The translations under genes were made by a program, and so were the position numbers. A stretch of DNA of 64,000 nucleotides from Sipunculus nudus (taxonomy: Eukaryota; Annelida; Sipuncula; Golfingiida; Sipunculidae), in assembly GCA_026874595.1 (NCBI GenBank), contig CM049306.1, forward strand, positions 91,400,642 to 91,464,641. Reading direction: 5' to 3'. Positions 33,801 to 46,891 of this stretch are shown here, piece after piece; the stretch's first letter is position 1; the number at the start of each line of letters is the position of its first letter. The notes under the pieces are model-generated. The model had not been told where the DNA came from. It ran no database searches and saw only the letters and a program-made list of their open reading frames with translations.

Positions 33801-33889
33801 TGAACTTACTTCAGCCACCGCCTTTAATAAACGCTTTTAAATTAGAAATTGCTTTTAAAATGTTTATTAAGACGGCCGGAAATGGGGAG

Positions 33890-34150
33890 TAGAAGCTGCA
33901 CAGCCCAAGATAAAAATAAATTATATACAAATTTTACTTATTTTACACTGATTCTACAAATAGTTATAATAACTAATACAAGGCACTCTCCATGGCTTGG
34001 ATGTTCGGGCTCGGTAATAGGTAAAGGAAACCGGAGTACCCGCCTTGGACTGGCCACTACAACCCACTCTCAAAGCCGCGCCGGGTATCGAACCAAGGCC
34101 GCCAGCGGATAATGCCGAGCGTTTTACCACTCAGCTATCGAGGTTGACCT
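33890..34150 (-). mobile_element. tRNA-derived SINE
   Basis: On the minus strand, an A box TAGCTGAGTGG (34138-34128) and B box GGTTCGATACC (34094-34084) are spaced as in a tRNA. They are followed by a body containing GTACTCCGGTTTCC (34040-34027) and an AT-rich tail toward 33890. The acceptor stem does not pair as a working tRNA, so this is a SINE rather than a tRNA gene. The body motif resembles a core shared by several animal SINE families, but I cannot name the family. Confidence 0.75.
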
Positions 34151-36011
34151 CACTAGGCCAATTGTGAGGCCCTTGTTTGGGAAAGCGCCATCTTTACGAA
34201 GGTATTTAAACTTGCAATCGACGAGTAAGTTTGACAGCATTGGGGCATCCGCCTGTCGTTAAACGACTTTTCTCATTGAAATCACACACGCATTTGAATC
34301 TGTTTAACATGGATAAAACCAAAAGTAAATACACACAGGTAGAGAGATATATACACTTAATTAAAGAAGGGCCAGCTGACTGTACTTGAAGCCGAAGGTC
34401 GGACGGCTGTCAATTCAGTGAGGGATAAGTCACTCACTGCGATGGGAACTGGCCTCTTTACGCAGAGGCCTATTTTATTAAGGCTTTCTGACTACCTGAC
34501 ATGTAACTTCCGGTGCTCACTGTTTATTTACATAAATGTAATCACATTTAAAATTTGAAGATATACGTTAAAGGCACTTTGCACAATAAGCTGTTGTCTA
34601 TCAGACTATAAAAAAATAAATATGGTACCAATATGCCAACCATTCTTTTCCGAAATTATTCATAATTGATTTACTTTCTCAAATTTACTGATGCTTTTGG
34701 AATGCTACACATTTGCTTTAAAAGTTACCTTCTGGAAACGAAATCCTTAATTAATTTGAAATATAGGCGTCCTAGAGTGGAGCAATCCATGAAAATAATT
34801 ATGAACGGAATCTTATGAAAGTTTCAGGGCATTTCGGAGATGCAGTGTGGCTCTTGCACCTGATCCGAATACAGGACCGCCCTCAAATAAATTTTCACAA
34901 ATGTACAGTCAATTATGCACGAATGAACATGGAGATATGTACCGAATAAGTAAATGCAAATGCCGTTTCGGGAGCATCAGTCTGTAGGAACCCCCACATG
35001 GCGGAGTCCTGCATTGCTTAAACTGCACCTTCCTAGTTTGAATATGAAGTCAAAATCTCATCAGTTTGAGGAAGCTCCAAACAAATATAAGCGATTCTTT
35101 TTCATACGACGTCATTTATAAAATCTGTTGTATAAAGTGAAACGAGTGTCTCTGTATCTGGCGCCCCCTGCAAGTATTAAAGAGAGTTATTTTGTTCATG
35201 AGGGAGTCTGGCGTGTTTTACAATATCAAACTGATTTATAATTGACAAAATGATAAATAATTTATAATCAAGATGTCACCGATGGGAAACGTGAACATTA
35301 CATAATTAAATGACTTTTCTCCCGTGTTGAACTTGTGCCATATGAACGAAAGCTTTGTTTTTGTAATATTTTAACGACGGGGACAATAAAGAGTTTAGGA
35401 GCCGGCCGATCATTTACGTATTCATATTTAAGTATGCTTTTACGCATATGCATAAACACCCCCCCCCCCCCACACACACACGCTTTTTGACTGGTTACAT
35501 TTCTGTCCAAGCTTTAAAATTATAAAAGAAATCAGATACTAAATTAACGTGTATTCCCGAATTCAAAACAGCAAACGAAAAATACGATTGCAGAACTGGG
35601 TTTTCCGGAATGATAGGTGCAGGCATCGATAAATCAGTTTCAATCTAAAAATAGCTAGGTGTCAGAATCCTAGTTTTTTTCATTTCCATTTGCATTTCAG
35701 GATAAGTTTAGTTCAAAGTTTCAATTTGGAATGATAAGCTATTGTTTTGAGTGCGATAGGTATGGCCACTATTGAGAACTGTTTCAAGGAAAAGGTTTGC
35801 GGTGATTTATACGCATAGTCGTATATTATTTTGAAATTATAGCTCAAGGATAATATGAATGAACACATGTACACCCATGTGGGGTCTGAAGCAGTTTTTC
35901 CTGAACATGCGCAGATGGGTTTTAAGCTTCAGTTAATAATTGATGCAAATGCTTGAGAGAACCAGCAGACTGCTACATGAACAAAACAAACCCACTCCTA
36001 CACGTTATCAC
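34151..36011. other. Sequence without a supported gene; diverged repeat copy
   Basis: 34790-34960 resembles 17400-17560 (shared TTCACAAATGTACAGTCA and TTATGCACGAATGAAC), so it belongs to a dispersed repeat family. A GGCCTCT/AGAGGCC hairpin sits at 34451-34470. A poly-C run occurs near 35458-35470. No exon is recognised. Confidence 0.55.
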
Positions 36012-36097
36012 CTGCTAATGCGACACGACACTGGGCTATTGTTTGGACCAGCCGTGCATGAAGGCCCCTTGTTCTGATACTCCCACCTTTATCACAC
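36012..36097 (-). CDS. Candidate internal exon (unidentified), splice-flanked
   Basis: The minus strand has a strong acceptor (CTTTTACTTTTGCAG) and donor (GCAG|GTGATA) 86 bases apart. One frame is open across (enters phase 2, leaves phase 1) and starts CDKGGSIRTRGLHA. The Cys and RTR pattern faintly recalls a TSP1 repeat, but there is no tryptophan, so I do not assign a domain. It could be a non-coding exon or chance. No partner exon was found. Confidence 0.25.
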
Positions 36098-36378
36098 CTG
36101 CAAAAGTAAAAGAAACAGTTTTACAAAATGTTCCTTGTTGTGTGGGTGAGACCGCAAATTAATAATGGGTAAAACAAGCCCGTGCTGTGTTACAATTGAA
36201 ACAGCTGATGCGGCTCTACATGCATGCGCCAGGCAGGGGGATGCATTCCCCTCCTTATATAGATAAACAGGAAAAAAATAAGCTGAGAAAGCTTAATAAT
36301 ATTATAAGCTAATATTATTGACATTACCTGCCAAGTAGAGTAAATTTACACTTCTTTTACTGAATTTGTGTTACAGAA

Positions 36379-36410
36379 GCACCTCGAGGTGCGGACCAGA
36401 TCCCTGGTCC
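36379..36410. other. Two adjoining palindromes
   Basis: GCACCTCGAGGTGC (36379-36392) is a perfect 14-bp palindrome. It abuts GGACCAG-ATCC-CTGGTCC (36393-36410), a 7-bp stem with a 4-base loop. The patch is much richer in GC than its surroundings. Function unknown. Confidence 0.8.
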
Positions 36411-37947
36411 GGGCCGCCTGTTGTGAAATTAAATGGTTTGTGTTATTGCTGAATTTCTAACATGCGATAAATTTCAAGCTGCCATCCTTGCTTTGAACAA
36501 TGTGTTGTGTTTGTAGGTATAACTAAAGACTCCTTAACCACAACAAATATACTAGAACTACTGGCAGTAATTTTATATCGTACCACATGTTCTAGCTAGT
36601 TTAGACACAAAATTTCAGGGTCCATAAAAGGAGTTGGTAGGTCAGTTTGTTTATTTACTTAAAATACGTCAGTTTGTCAGCTTGTATAATGTTATTTTTT
36701 TTCTTGAATTTTAATGATTGTATTTATCATTAAATAATCATTGTCATAATTATAAGATAAATGGACAGGACCGCTTGGACGCTTAATGAGTCCGGTCTCT
36801 CCCGCTCCTCTAAAACATCTCTTTCAATATGAAGCATGTTATGGCCGCTAAATCATTTTATTTGAGCAAAATGGTGTAACGCAAATCTGTTAAACAAGAT
36901 TGACGTATTATACATAAAGGTTTTTCTCATCATTTTCACTTACTTTACCAAAAACAGCAGGTTATGATTCTGACAGTTTTGATTTTCGTGCTCTATAGAG
37001 AGACAACATATATTTAATCAAGCCCTTCTGGGCGATGACTTTTTAACTCCAAGGTCCAACAGAATCAGGAGGTTGGGGGTCATGCCACCTTGTTCTTGAC
37101 CGCCTAAAGGGTTTCCGTCAGACTTATGAAATTGCTAAGAATGTCCTGTAGGACACTATATGATTATCATATGTTTACATATACGTCTGACGTTTTGTCG
37201 AACCTGGTTGTGGAACCCTTGGTTAAGTCTGCAGCATATATTTATAGATTTTGGAAGAATCTCTCCATGGTGCAGGCCCATGCTTCACTCGTCTACTTGT
37301 CATTGTCAAATTGATAGTTTACCTGACCAATATGTGGAGTATATTTGATGATTTGGAGATTTCTAAAAGCTACTCCATCCCGATAGCACATTTGATATGT
37401 TAATACTGCTCCTATTGGGTTGTGGCATGAGTAAACATATTTAAAGAAGTTTACACTGCAGCAGCTTTCACGCGGCTGTTTCGCATATGACATAAAGAAC
37501 ATAAGGGTAGACTGATTTCTTGAAATTGATTTTATTTCTTCAACACCATGGAATATAAATGTCTTAGTATCACGATGTTCTATTTTGGTAAATTAGGTTT
37601 ATTGCCTTGACCTTTATGAAGAAACATATCCTTCTATGAACTGATTAGTACAACATGTCCCAATTCGAGCAAGAGGCAGTGGGTTGTTTTGTTTATTAAT
37701 ACACAACAAACAAATTTACGTTTAAAATATGTCACTGCCTACGGAATTCCTACATACAATGCCCTTATTAAATAAGGTAAAAAACCTGCCAAACATTGCG
37801 AAAATTTGCTATTGTATAGCGCATGGTAGGTGGAGGTTCCAGCAATATGTTTATTAATGAATGTATGCATGGGGTTATTTTTTCTGCTACACCCACAAGC
37901 GCCACAGATGGGGAAATAGAGGCGGCATATCAGTTATTATATCACAG

Positions 37948-38029
37948 TAGGCGTTCTGACTTCAACATATTCTGAGGTCAATCTTCACAGCATCAAGTCA
38001 CAGTCGACAATTTGCAAAGGCTCATGCAG
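37948..38029 (+). other. Candidate non-coding 5' exon on the plus strand
   Basis: An AG acceptor (TTATTATATCACAG) and a consensus donor (GCTCATGCAG|GTAAGC) bracket 82 bases with stops in the frames I read. It lies upstream of, and on the same strand as, the signal-peptide exon at 58977, which begins at an AG acceptor. It could therefore be its leader, with an intron across the 20 kb tandem duplication. This is inferred from splice signals only. Confidence 0.22.
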
Positions 38030-39451
38030 GTAAGCAGATATGCATGATTCAGGTTGATGCAAGGACAAGAAAATAAACCTAGTGATTTCATAAAAAAATA
38101 TTTGCAAAGGCTGCTTAACAAACACATATATACTGACTGATAGAGATATTTAGAATCATTTTGAAGAATAAATCAATATGTAGCGATTGAAAAATGAAAG
38201 AGAATATAAAGATCACCAGAATAAATAGGGTGGTGTACGTAGAAGATTTGTTGCCCCGGAACCTGTTGAGATTTCTGAACAGGTGTTGGTTTTTGGATCA
38301 ACACTTTATCAAATATGGTCGTTTCTTAAGAGCAACGTCATAAATTGCTGAATTTTAACGACCTCTGCAAGGATCAACACTTTAAAGGTTGTTTGGAAAG
38401 TCGGCTTGTGATGAACCACCTCTTCAAACACGAAACTCTTACTAACGACTCTGTGTACCTTTGTCCGTTTGTCGCCTTTTTTTGTCGCCGTAATACCTTA
38501 CCGGGGATTTGATGGATTTTTAAGAAACTTACTATAGCTGTTTAGCAATATATTATTTTGGATACCTGTTAAATTCCTGGCACATATAATTAGGTCAGAT
38601 GTCACCATTTAGTACTGCTGTGATAGCGTGGTGTTTGATGGGTTCTGGTGACTAGAAGTATGAATGTTTAATTTTATTGATTTAATTCAATTTAATCATT
38701 GAATTACCTCCCTTGGATTAGTTGTCTGCAGCATTTGTGCATTTCTAATAAAAAAGGTCACAACACATACACTGTAAAAGCTGGGGACATGTTTTATGTT
38801 TGAACTCTAGACATCATTTTATCCCATTTTTTTAACGTGTTAATAAAGCAAGATGTTTTAAACAAGGGATACGATTCAAATTTACACCAAAAGTGTTTCA
38901 AACAAAACATGTTTCAAAACAGGAATTTCTGTTAACTTCTTTTGGATTGTCATGTTAAAATGTGGAACACGTTTAAACTACAAACATGTTTCCTAAACAT
39001 CTTTCAAACCAGGAAAAAACATGCTTTGGCGTCATCAAGGGACCAAATTTGACATGCCTCATTAAAAATAAAATGTCAACTGCTACATGTTTGGTGTAAT
39101 GATTCAACTTCAAACAGATTAAAACGTTTTCAGAGGCATCGTTTGTCCCATGTTTTTAACATGGCCTGTTCAACAGCACGTGATGTTTCAAACCACTTAA
39201 TTGTCTAAAAGCTTAAGACAAAAGCTTCAAATGTAAAAGATGTCAACATTTCCGTATACTCATAATCAATATCCAGGAACATTCAGGAAGTGTGAATTTC
39301 TCAACGTTTTGCAAGTTACAGTGATAATGCGATCTACACAAATACCAAAAAATATTCAATCTGAAATATAATCTCGTACCGTATGACAACCAAATTATAG
39401 CTGGCCTAGGCTTCATAAATATTAACTAGAATATCAGCAGAAGCTGACAAA

Positions 39452-40449
39452 AGCCCTCAGCCAAAAGAACAGTGTTTAGAGCTGGTAACAGTAACAAGTA
39501 CTAAATATCTGTTCTCACATGGATGTACATCTGTACATGTCTCAGTTATTAATTTAAAATGGAGAGGTATGTACCATGATTCATAACAATCCACCAAATG
39601 CTTCCTGAAAAATAAGTTTTATTCTATTATAAGCTATGTGACCTTAAAAAGTAGGTCAAGGTCACCCATCTTCAAACTTGGCCGAGATTTTGTCGATATA
39701 CATCTTCACCAAAGAAATAAAATTCCTATTGTGAATCCTTTTAGAGATATTCCGCGTACAAGGCCAAAGTTGAAATATTCAAGAAAAATTGATTAAAAAT
39801 CAGAAATTGCAGGTGGCGCCCCCAAACTTCTGCATCAGTTACAAACCATCAGTCCCTATGATCATAGTAAGTATTGTGAAAATCCACCTGATGGTTCCTG
39901 AGAAAGTAGCTTCTAAATGTTTTTTCTATAATCAGCTCTAAAACATAGAAAAATAGTTCAAGGTCATCCATCTTCCAACTTGACCGAGATTTTGTCAATA
40001 TACATCTTCACTGAAAAAAAATAAAATTCCTACGGTGAATCCTTTTAAAGATATCCCGCTCACAAGCCCAAAATTGAAAAATCTGATAAAAATTCATTAA
40101 AAATCAGAAATTATAGGTGGCGCCACCAAACTTGTTAAGCAGGTACAGACGATCAGTCCCAATAATCATAGTAAGTTTTGTGAAAATCCACCAAATGGTT
40201 CCTGAGTAATAAGCATCAAAGTGTTTTTCTATAATCAGCTCTAAAATGTAGAAAAATAGGTCAAGGTCACCCATCTTCGAACTTGACCGAGATTTTGTCG
40301 ATATATACATCTTTACCGAGGAAATAAAATTCTGACGGTGAATCCTTTTCAAGATATCCCGCTCACAAGGTAAAAGTTAACGGACGCCGGACGGACGGAC
40401 GGACGGCTTGGGTGACGACAATAGCCCATCAGCCTAAGGGCTGAGGGCT
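39452..40449. mobile_element. Inverted-repeat element with three ~300-bp internal monomers, copy A
   Basis: The ends are AGCCCTCAGCC and GGCTGAGGGCT, an 11-bp inverted repeat. Inside, GAGATTTTGTC recurs at about 39684, 39986 and 40290, marking ~302-bp monomers. Each carries AGGTCAAGGTCA-type motifs. It ends with a (GGAC)n run and GGGTGACGACAATAGCCC. No coding capacity, so it is a non-autonomous element. Confidence 0.72.
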
Positions 40450-41608
40450 AAAAAAAAGTCTCACCATGAATGCAGAGGAATTACAAAATATATGGGTTCC
40501 GATGCTCAGGTAGCAGTCCTCGAGAAACGTGCACCTTACTTCTGTGAAGTCTTAATATGGGTGGGCCCACCAGTTATCAGGTGGGAATCCTCACCTTGGT
40601 TACGACGTTTTACTCCTATTATCATCATCATCATCTGGTAATAACTAGAACAAAATATGCATATACCTAACAATTGTTACATCTATCAAAATAATTTAAA
40701 AAGTTTAATGATATTAGCTGATAAGACTGTTACCGATAATGACAAGTAACAGATGGCTTGATTACTGTGAAATTGGGATACCTCTCCTGTTGCACACATA
40801 GCAATTACCTAAGTTATTACTTGTTAATAATAATAACAAGTAATAACAAGATCTACTGAACAGAATATGTATACCTGGTGAAAATAAATAATAAAAGCTC
40901 AGTGATATAAGCTGATAGTCATTTGATAAATAACAATTATCAACAGTTTTACTATTCTGAAGAGATATTTTTGGTTTGGCTGCACACCAAATCCCAATCT
41001 TATGTATTACATGTTATAAAATCATCATAATTATCCCAACTTAAAGTAAGGTCTGATGGACATATTATTCATACATTTAATGTGGAAAAGATAAAACTCG
41101 AGTTATTTAAACTCATCAATCTGTTAATATCCACAATCAGGGGCCACTAAAAGCTCCTGTTAGCTCTCAACAATAAATTGCAACTACTAAAAGGCTGCAA
41201 AATGTGAAGTCTTTATATGGGTTATTATTCTCTGTTGGCAATCCACACCGAAATTGAACTTTAACTATCATCATTAAGTTATAACCAGTTTTTCTAAATA
41301 TAACGTACGTTTATAATGAAAAAAAACAACAACTTAAAAGTCTAGTGATATTAGTCAATAAAACTAAATAAATGCAAGTAACTACAGTCTTACTATCACA
41401 TCTGGTGCTCACTTTGATTTCTACACCTAAGTTATAATGCTTAACTTCAATATCATTATCATCAAGTAATATCAAGGTAGATAATAGCATATCCCACTGT
41501 AGTCAGGACGAAACCTTCATCTTCTTGTTGACAAATTGCAAATTGTATTATAGGATCTCTTGTAGATAGACCCTATTATACTGTTTAACGGAATTGCTCT
41601 TTTCTTTC

Positions 41609-41686
41609 TCAGGAGTCTTTAGCTGCAATCACCTTTCCTGCAGCAAAGTTGAGCTGCTGTGCAAAGTCCCGGATATACTTTAGGAT
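41609..41686 (-). CDS. Candidate terminal coding exon (unidentified), copy A
   Basis: After a consensus acceptor (GTATTATATTTAG) the minus strand is open for 25 codons, ILKYIRDFAQQLNFAAGKVI then AAKDS and TGA at 41611-41609. The composition is protein-like (amphipathic, low AT for this region). I do not recognise the protein and find no upstream exon in the unit. It could be a captured gene fragment. Confidence 0.3.
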   Translation of the reverse strand: MLKYIRDFAQQLNFAAGKVIAAKDS

Positions 41687-42179
41687 CTAAATATAATACA
41701 TGCCAAAAATAAATAACATGACTTCCAGATACATCCATTTTCTAATCAAAAGACCGTTTCCCGTCTCCAAGAATAATGCCTAGACCTCACTTCATGATTA
41801 TGCAAAACAAATATGGCAAATGGTTCAGCCCCTTCTACTGACTTAAATGAAGTATCATAAACATTTTCCTTAAATGAAAAGTACTCAAATCATATAAATT
41901 ACTGGTGTCACTGTTACCATCTGAAGTTCATAATATATCTAGATATTCTACTTTTAATGGTAAACATGGTCTAGAGCTGTGGTGTCACGTGGTATCTTGT
42001 GAGGGTGTATTCTTGTTGCGACTGTTTTTCAAAAGTTTGCTGAACATACAAATGGTGATCTGATATTTACTGAGAGCTTCATAAAAAGTAGGTTATTGTA
42101 AATGTGCCAGGCAAAGCTCAGACATTTACCATATAAGGAACGAGATAACTTACACCAGCGTTTTATGCAGGTGTCGCGA

Positions 42180-43167
42180 TAATATTAATTATTTTCAATG
42201 TGTTAGAGTTAAAAAGCTCCGATTATGACCACTTCATTTCTATTAACTCTAGTGGGCATGATAATCTTTATTATTAGGGTTCGCTTGATTAACGGATGCG
42301 CTTTAGTAATCGCCAAGTCCGTCTGTCTGTCCGTCTGCCTGTCCGTCTGTCTGTCCGTCTGTCCACAATTTTTTCCCGAATATTTGCTCCTGTTTGGATG
42401 CACATATTGATTCCAAACTTGACTTATATATGGCCCCCATTTAAACAAGACCTCAATTGATTTTTGAGTCATGAGGTCCAAAGCCAAGGTCACAGGACTC
42501 ACAGTTTTGAAAAAATTGTGGATGCATTTTAAGCCAAACTTTTCATCCCAGAATTTCTATCTTGCACATATAGCTCACCTGCCAATAGGGGACGATCCCT
42601 ATCAATTTCGGATTACAAGGTCAAAGGTCAAGATCATCTATTCCGTCTGTCTAAAATTGGTTTCCGGGTGATAAATCTACTTTGAATTGACATATTGATT
42701 TCAAACTTGACTTTTAAACAAGCCACAAACTATTTATTTTGGGGTCATTAGATCAAATTTCAGGGTTACAGCACTCACATCATTTCAAACCTTTCATCCA
42801 AGACCGTCCATCCAGCAAATATCGCTCGCCTGCCAACAGGGGATGATATCAGACGGTCGAAGGTCAAGGTCACATGAGCCATCTGTCCTCAGTTTGTTTC
42901 CGCATGGTAACTCTAGTTTGAATTTATATATGCATTTCAAACTAGATTTATTAATAGCCCACCACTATGGTAAGATACCTTTTGATATTGGGGGCAAGAG
43001 GACATAATTGAAGGTGAAGGGACTCGCATCTTTAAAAAGATCGTGTAGGCACTGGAAATGTTTCATCTAAAGTCTTTCACTTTTGGATTACCTGGCCATA
43101 GGGGAAGAACCATGCTGATTTCGACATAACAAATTCAAAGGTCAAGGTCACAGGACCATCCTACTGT
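42180..43167. repeat. AGGTCA-rich repeat with ~300-bp internal modules and (GTCCGTCTGTCT)n, copy A
   Basis: After a GTCCGTCTGTCT-type tract (about 42318-42363), three diverged modules follow, each carrying AAGGTCACAGGACTCAC-type or AAGGTCAAGGTCAC motifs (about 42485, 42864 and 43142). The downstream edge abuts the LINE tail at 43168. No coding potential. Confidence 0.65.
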
Positions 43168-46090
43168 ATTATAATAAAAATAATATATAGTATTTATATA
43201 TCGCCAATTCTCTGATGTCGGACTCACAGCACAGTTCACTCACACCCATACCCAAATACAGTTTCATGGAAATCGAGTCCCTGTGCCTGACCCAAGAAAA
43301 AAAGTGCATATTTATAACAAAAAGCATGCCGAAAATGATACGTTTTTAAATTAGTTTCTAAATGATACAAGAGTTGGAGATTTTCTAAGTGTAATGGGAA
43401 GTGAATTCCAAACGTTTGGGGCTATGAAATGGAAGGAACGTTCACCGACTTTCATATTATGCAAAGGCCGACAAATTATTATTTTTCCAGACAAATATGA
43501 TGGAAGTGAGTCATCAAAATGGAGGTAAACAAAAACAGCAAGAACTGAATTTCAGTTATCCAGGCGAGATATTACTGTGGCGCAAATCAGCCGACAGCAC
43601 GCATTAGTAAAGAGGAAACGCCGGATGGAAGCTTTACGGCGGAGCTCGAGTAAGGCCGCACGACATATACTACTAATATAATCATGCATTGAAAGATTAC
43701 GATCAATCTTAACACCTTAACTCGATACTTCACTGAATTTTAAAAAGAAACAGTGCATCCCCCAATGTTAACGGACTCATTGTCAATAATCCTTAGAAGG
43801 GGCTTAGACCCGACAAGCATTATATTCAGTTTTGTCGTTTTTCAATTAAGTTTGTTGCTGGTCATCCTTGATAGCACATCCTCAATACAAGTCTGTATGC
43901 TGAACTGGACAGAGCTGAACTCACCTGGTTTACTACTTTTTGAAAGTTCTTGTCATCAGCATACTTATGAAAAGAACAATCATGTGCAGATAACATGCGA
44001 GATAGGAGTTGTGCATATAAAGTTAACAATATAGGTCCTAACACGGATCCCTGGGGAATCCCGTAGGACAAAGGACATGGGTCGGATTTTCCACCGTCGA
44101 CCACAAAAGCTTTGGAACGATTGGCGAGGTATGAAGAAAACCATGAAAGCACGTTGTCGTGTATACCAAAGGTAATTCCTAGCCTTTTAAGCAAAATGTA
44201 ATGATCAAGCGTGTCAAACGCTGCACTGAGGTCCAAAAATGCTACGAGAGAAACGCGTCTCTCGTCTGCCGCCATCAGCAGACCATCCATGACACTCAGT
44301 ACGGCGGTCTCTGTGCTATATGGTGCCTTCTATTCGTGGACTGCTGGATTTCCATCAAGCTATTTTCATAAAGATAAAATTGTAACCTCTTTAAAACAGT
44401 CTTCTAAAGGATTTTGGAAACGAAGGGAAGGTTTTAAACTAGCCTAAAATGTTTAAGGTCATTTGGATCTAACCCCGGCTTCTTCAAATGTGGGGTCACA
44501 ACAGCCTCGTTAAACTGAGAAGGGACTGTACCCGTTGATACAGAGACATTTATAATGAATGTAATCAATGGAGTAAGGTCATCTAAGCATTTCTTAAGAA
44601 AGGGAGTGGGGAAGGGATCAAGTATACAGCTTTTTGTTGGTGATGACATTATTAGTTCATGTATCTCCTGATCAGTCGCTGGTGTAAACCAGGACAAAGA
44701 GGGACTATCGTAAACATCAAAATTAGGAGGTTCACATACACAAAAGTCAAGTTCACGACGGATTCGTTCAATTTTGGCCAAGGAAAAGTCACAGAAACGT
44801 TTCGGAAGGTCACAGCGAGGTATATCATTTGGCACAGGTATTATCCGAACTTTGCCCTGAAGCTCACCAGACACAGAAAACAGCTGTTTTGATGACGTAC
44901 TGGAGTCAATCTTATCCATTTAGAATTGCCTCTTAGCCTCATAAATGGCTGCTTTCACTACAGCTTTCTCCCTGACGAAGATTTCACGTTGGACAGATAG
45001 ACCTGAATTTTGCCAGCGTCTTTCCGCTTGCCTCCTTTTACCTCGGGCAACTCTGATGTCATCAGACAACCATGAGGCGACGGTCTGTCTCTCACCATTC
45101 TAGTTACAGACAGTACACAGCGGTCAAGAGCATGTCAGAGCCCATCATTGTACATAACAACGAGAGAGTACAGGTAAAGACAGGCTGACTGACCTAATTC
45201 TGCAGATTATATAATCTCCTTAATATCAGACCGCAATTCATGAAGCGAAATCCCTCGGATGTTCCGCGAGGTTTCGAGCCTTTTGCGTGGACGTGGCCTG
45301 GTCACGGTTAAAATATAGGAAACGACTTTGTGATAAGACAGATCAGCACAATCATGGACTCCCTCAAGTAACAGTGTACTGGAACCGGTGCGTTCAACCA
45401 CCCAGTCGAGAATGTGGCCTTGTTTATTGGTGTAGACATCGACTAGCTGGTTGAGCTTACGGTCGCTCAACATGATCGTCGGCCGATTTGCCTGCTGATT
45501 AACACTGTCGTCATAATGGAAATTGATATCGCCTGAAATTGCAAAATCACCAGAGAGACTGGTATATCTTGACAGAAGCTCGGGATATTCCTGGAGAAAC
45601 ACATAATTAGTCAGTTTATTGCGCTTGCTGGGAGGAGGTCTATATATGCAAACAAGTGAAATCGAAGTCTGGTTCAGAGAAAGTCTTAATTCAACCGCCT
45701 CAAAAGACAAAAGCTTAAATGAGGCAAACGAAGCATTGGAAATCAAGCATGATTTGATGACGACGCCGATGCCAATTCCCCTTGATCGATCACGGGGGAA
45801 CGAACGAACCTCGTAACCTGTCGGTGTCAAGGCAGCGATGAAAGTTTGATCGCCTTGTGGGTAAAGCCAGGTCTCTATCAATATAACAATATCGGCTTGG
45901 TAGTCGATGACCAACTCATAGATGTCAGTTACTTTCTGGCGAACAGACCAGGCATTAAAGACCAATACATTAATATTATTGTTTTTACCTCCGTCGTTTT
46001 TTCTCTTCCTTGGCATGTCTCTACCGATCTGTAAAGAGCGTAGTTTTGAGATCAACCAGGCGTGCCGGTGTCACACCAAGAAGTTACCCT
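43168..46090 (-). mobile_element. Degenerate L2/CR1-like non-LTR retrotransposon, copy A
   Basis: Minus-strand pieces in order are an endonuclease region (46055-45207: VLVFNAWSVRQKVTDIYELV, ADIVILIETWL, GDINFH), an RT N-terminal region (44919-44434: KSCILDPFPTPFLKKC) and the RT core (44290-43862: FLDLSAAFDTLDH, GIPQGSVLGPIL, YADD). The RT C-terminus is broken (near 43440: SFHFIAPNVWNSLPITLRKS), and the tail ends in ATA-rich sequence. In-frame stops at 45102-45100, 44922-44920, 44436-44434 and 44406-44404, plus a frameshift before 44290, make it inactive. The endonuclease SDH signature reads SYH. Clade assignment rests on motif style. Confidence 0.85.
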
Positions 46091-46770
46091 GGCTCTCACT
46101 GATGCAAACCTTAATATCTTGGTTCAGATGTGTAATGGTGTGTTGAATCTATGCTCTGTCTCTGCATGTAATCAGCACCTTTATAATATTTTTTCAAGCA
46201 TCACTCGCCCCACACTGGAAGTCTATGGGCTCTTTGCGGGGCCCTTCCTGACCTCTCAGTATTCTTTAAATCTTTTGTATTTTGTTATCTTTTGTTCTTT
46301 GTTATCTTTTGTTCATGTGTACTTTCTAGAGCCTGTTTCGTTTTCTAATTAGGGTTTCCACAGCTCCGTTCCTTTACGATATGTCATTTGGTCTTATGTA
46401 TACCACTTTGTCAGGAATGTTTTCTTTGATTGAACCTGCTAGAATGTTATTAAAAAAAATAAGTAGCAATGGGACTATCACAAGTAGGCTTGTAAGCCTG
46501 ACTTGACGCTTGTACACCACCTCGATACGGTAGTGTTTGTAGCCGAAGATCTTCTAGAGGGCTTTGAAAAGTCCTTGGCATTTATTAGGTTTATGTGATC
46601 TCTTCAGTCAACCGTTTGGCTGAGAAATGCATTTCATTCTGCTGCATGTGCAGGGTACATATACAGCAACAGTTATCCAAATATATGTTTGTTCGACAGT
46701 CTCGTCCGCACCTTTGTCTAAGTGTTTTTAAAGATATTTTTATGTTCCAGTAATACATGTATATATCTAC

Positions 46771-46823
<53 letters not shown>

Positions 46824-46841
46824 GTTTACTGTTAAATGATC

Positions 46842-46888
<47 letters not shown>
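46771..46888. repeat. TA and GA microsatellites, copy A
   Basis: A TA run of about 50 bases (46771-46820) and a GA run of about 43 bases (46846-46888). Both differ in length from copy B. Confidence 0.95.

Positions 46889-46891
<3 letters not shown>

Noticed and set aside
42209-42502. 97-codon frame on the minus strand, repeated at 52042
   Set aside because: Runs through the GTCCGTCTGTCT repeat (Thr-Asp-Arg-Gln repeats) and is present only because it lies in the duplicated repeat.
46376-46600. Helicase-like fragment (KIFGYKHYR) on the minus strand
   Set aside because: A few residues recall a RecQ-type N-terminus, but a stop lies just upstream and the rest does not match convincingly.
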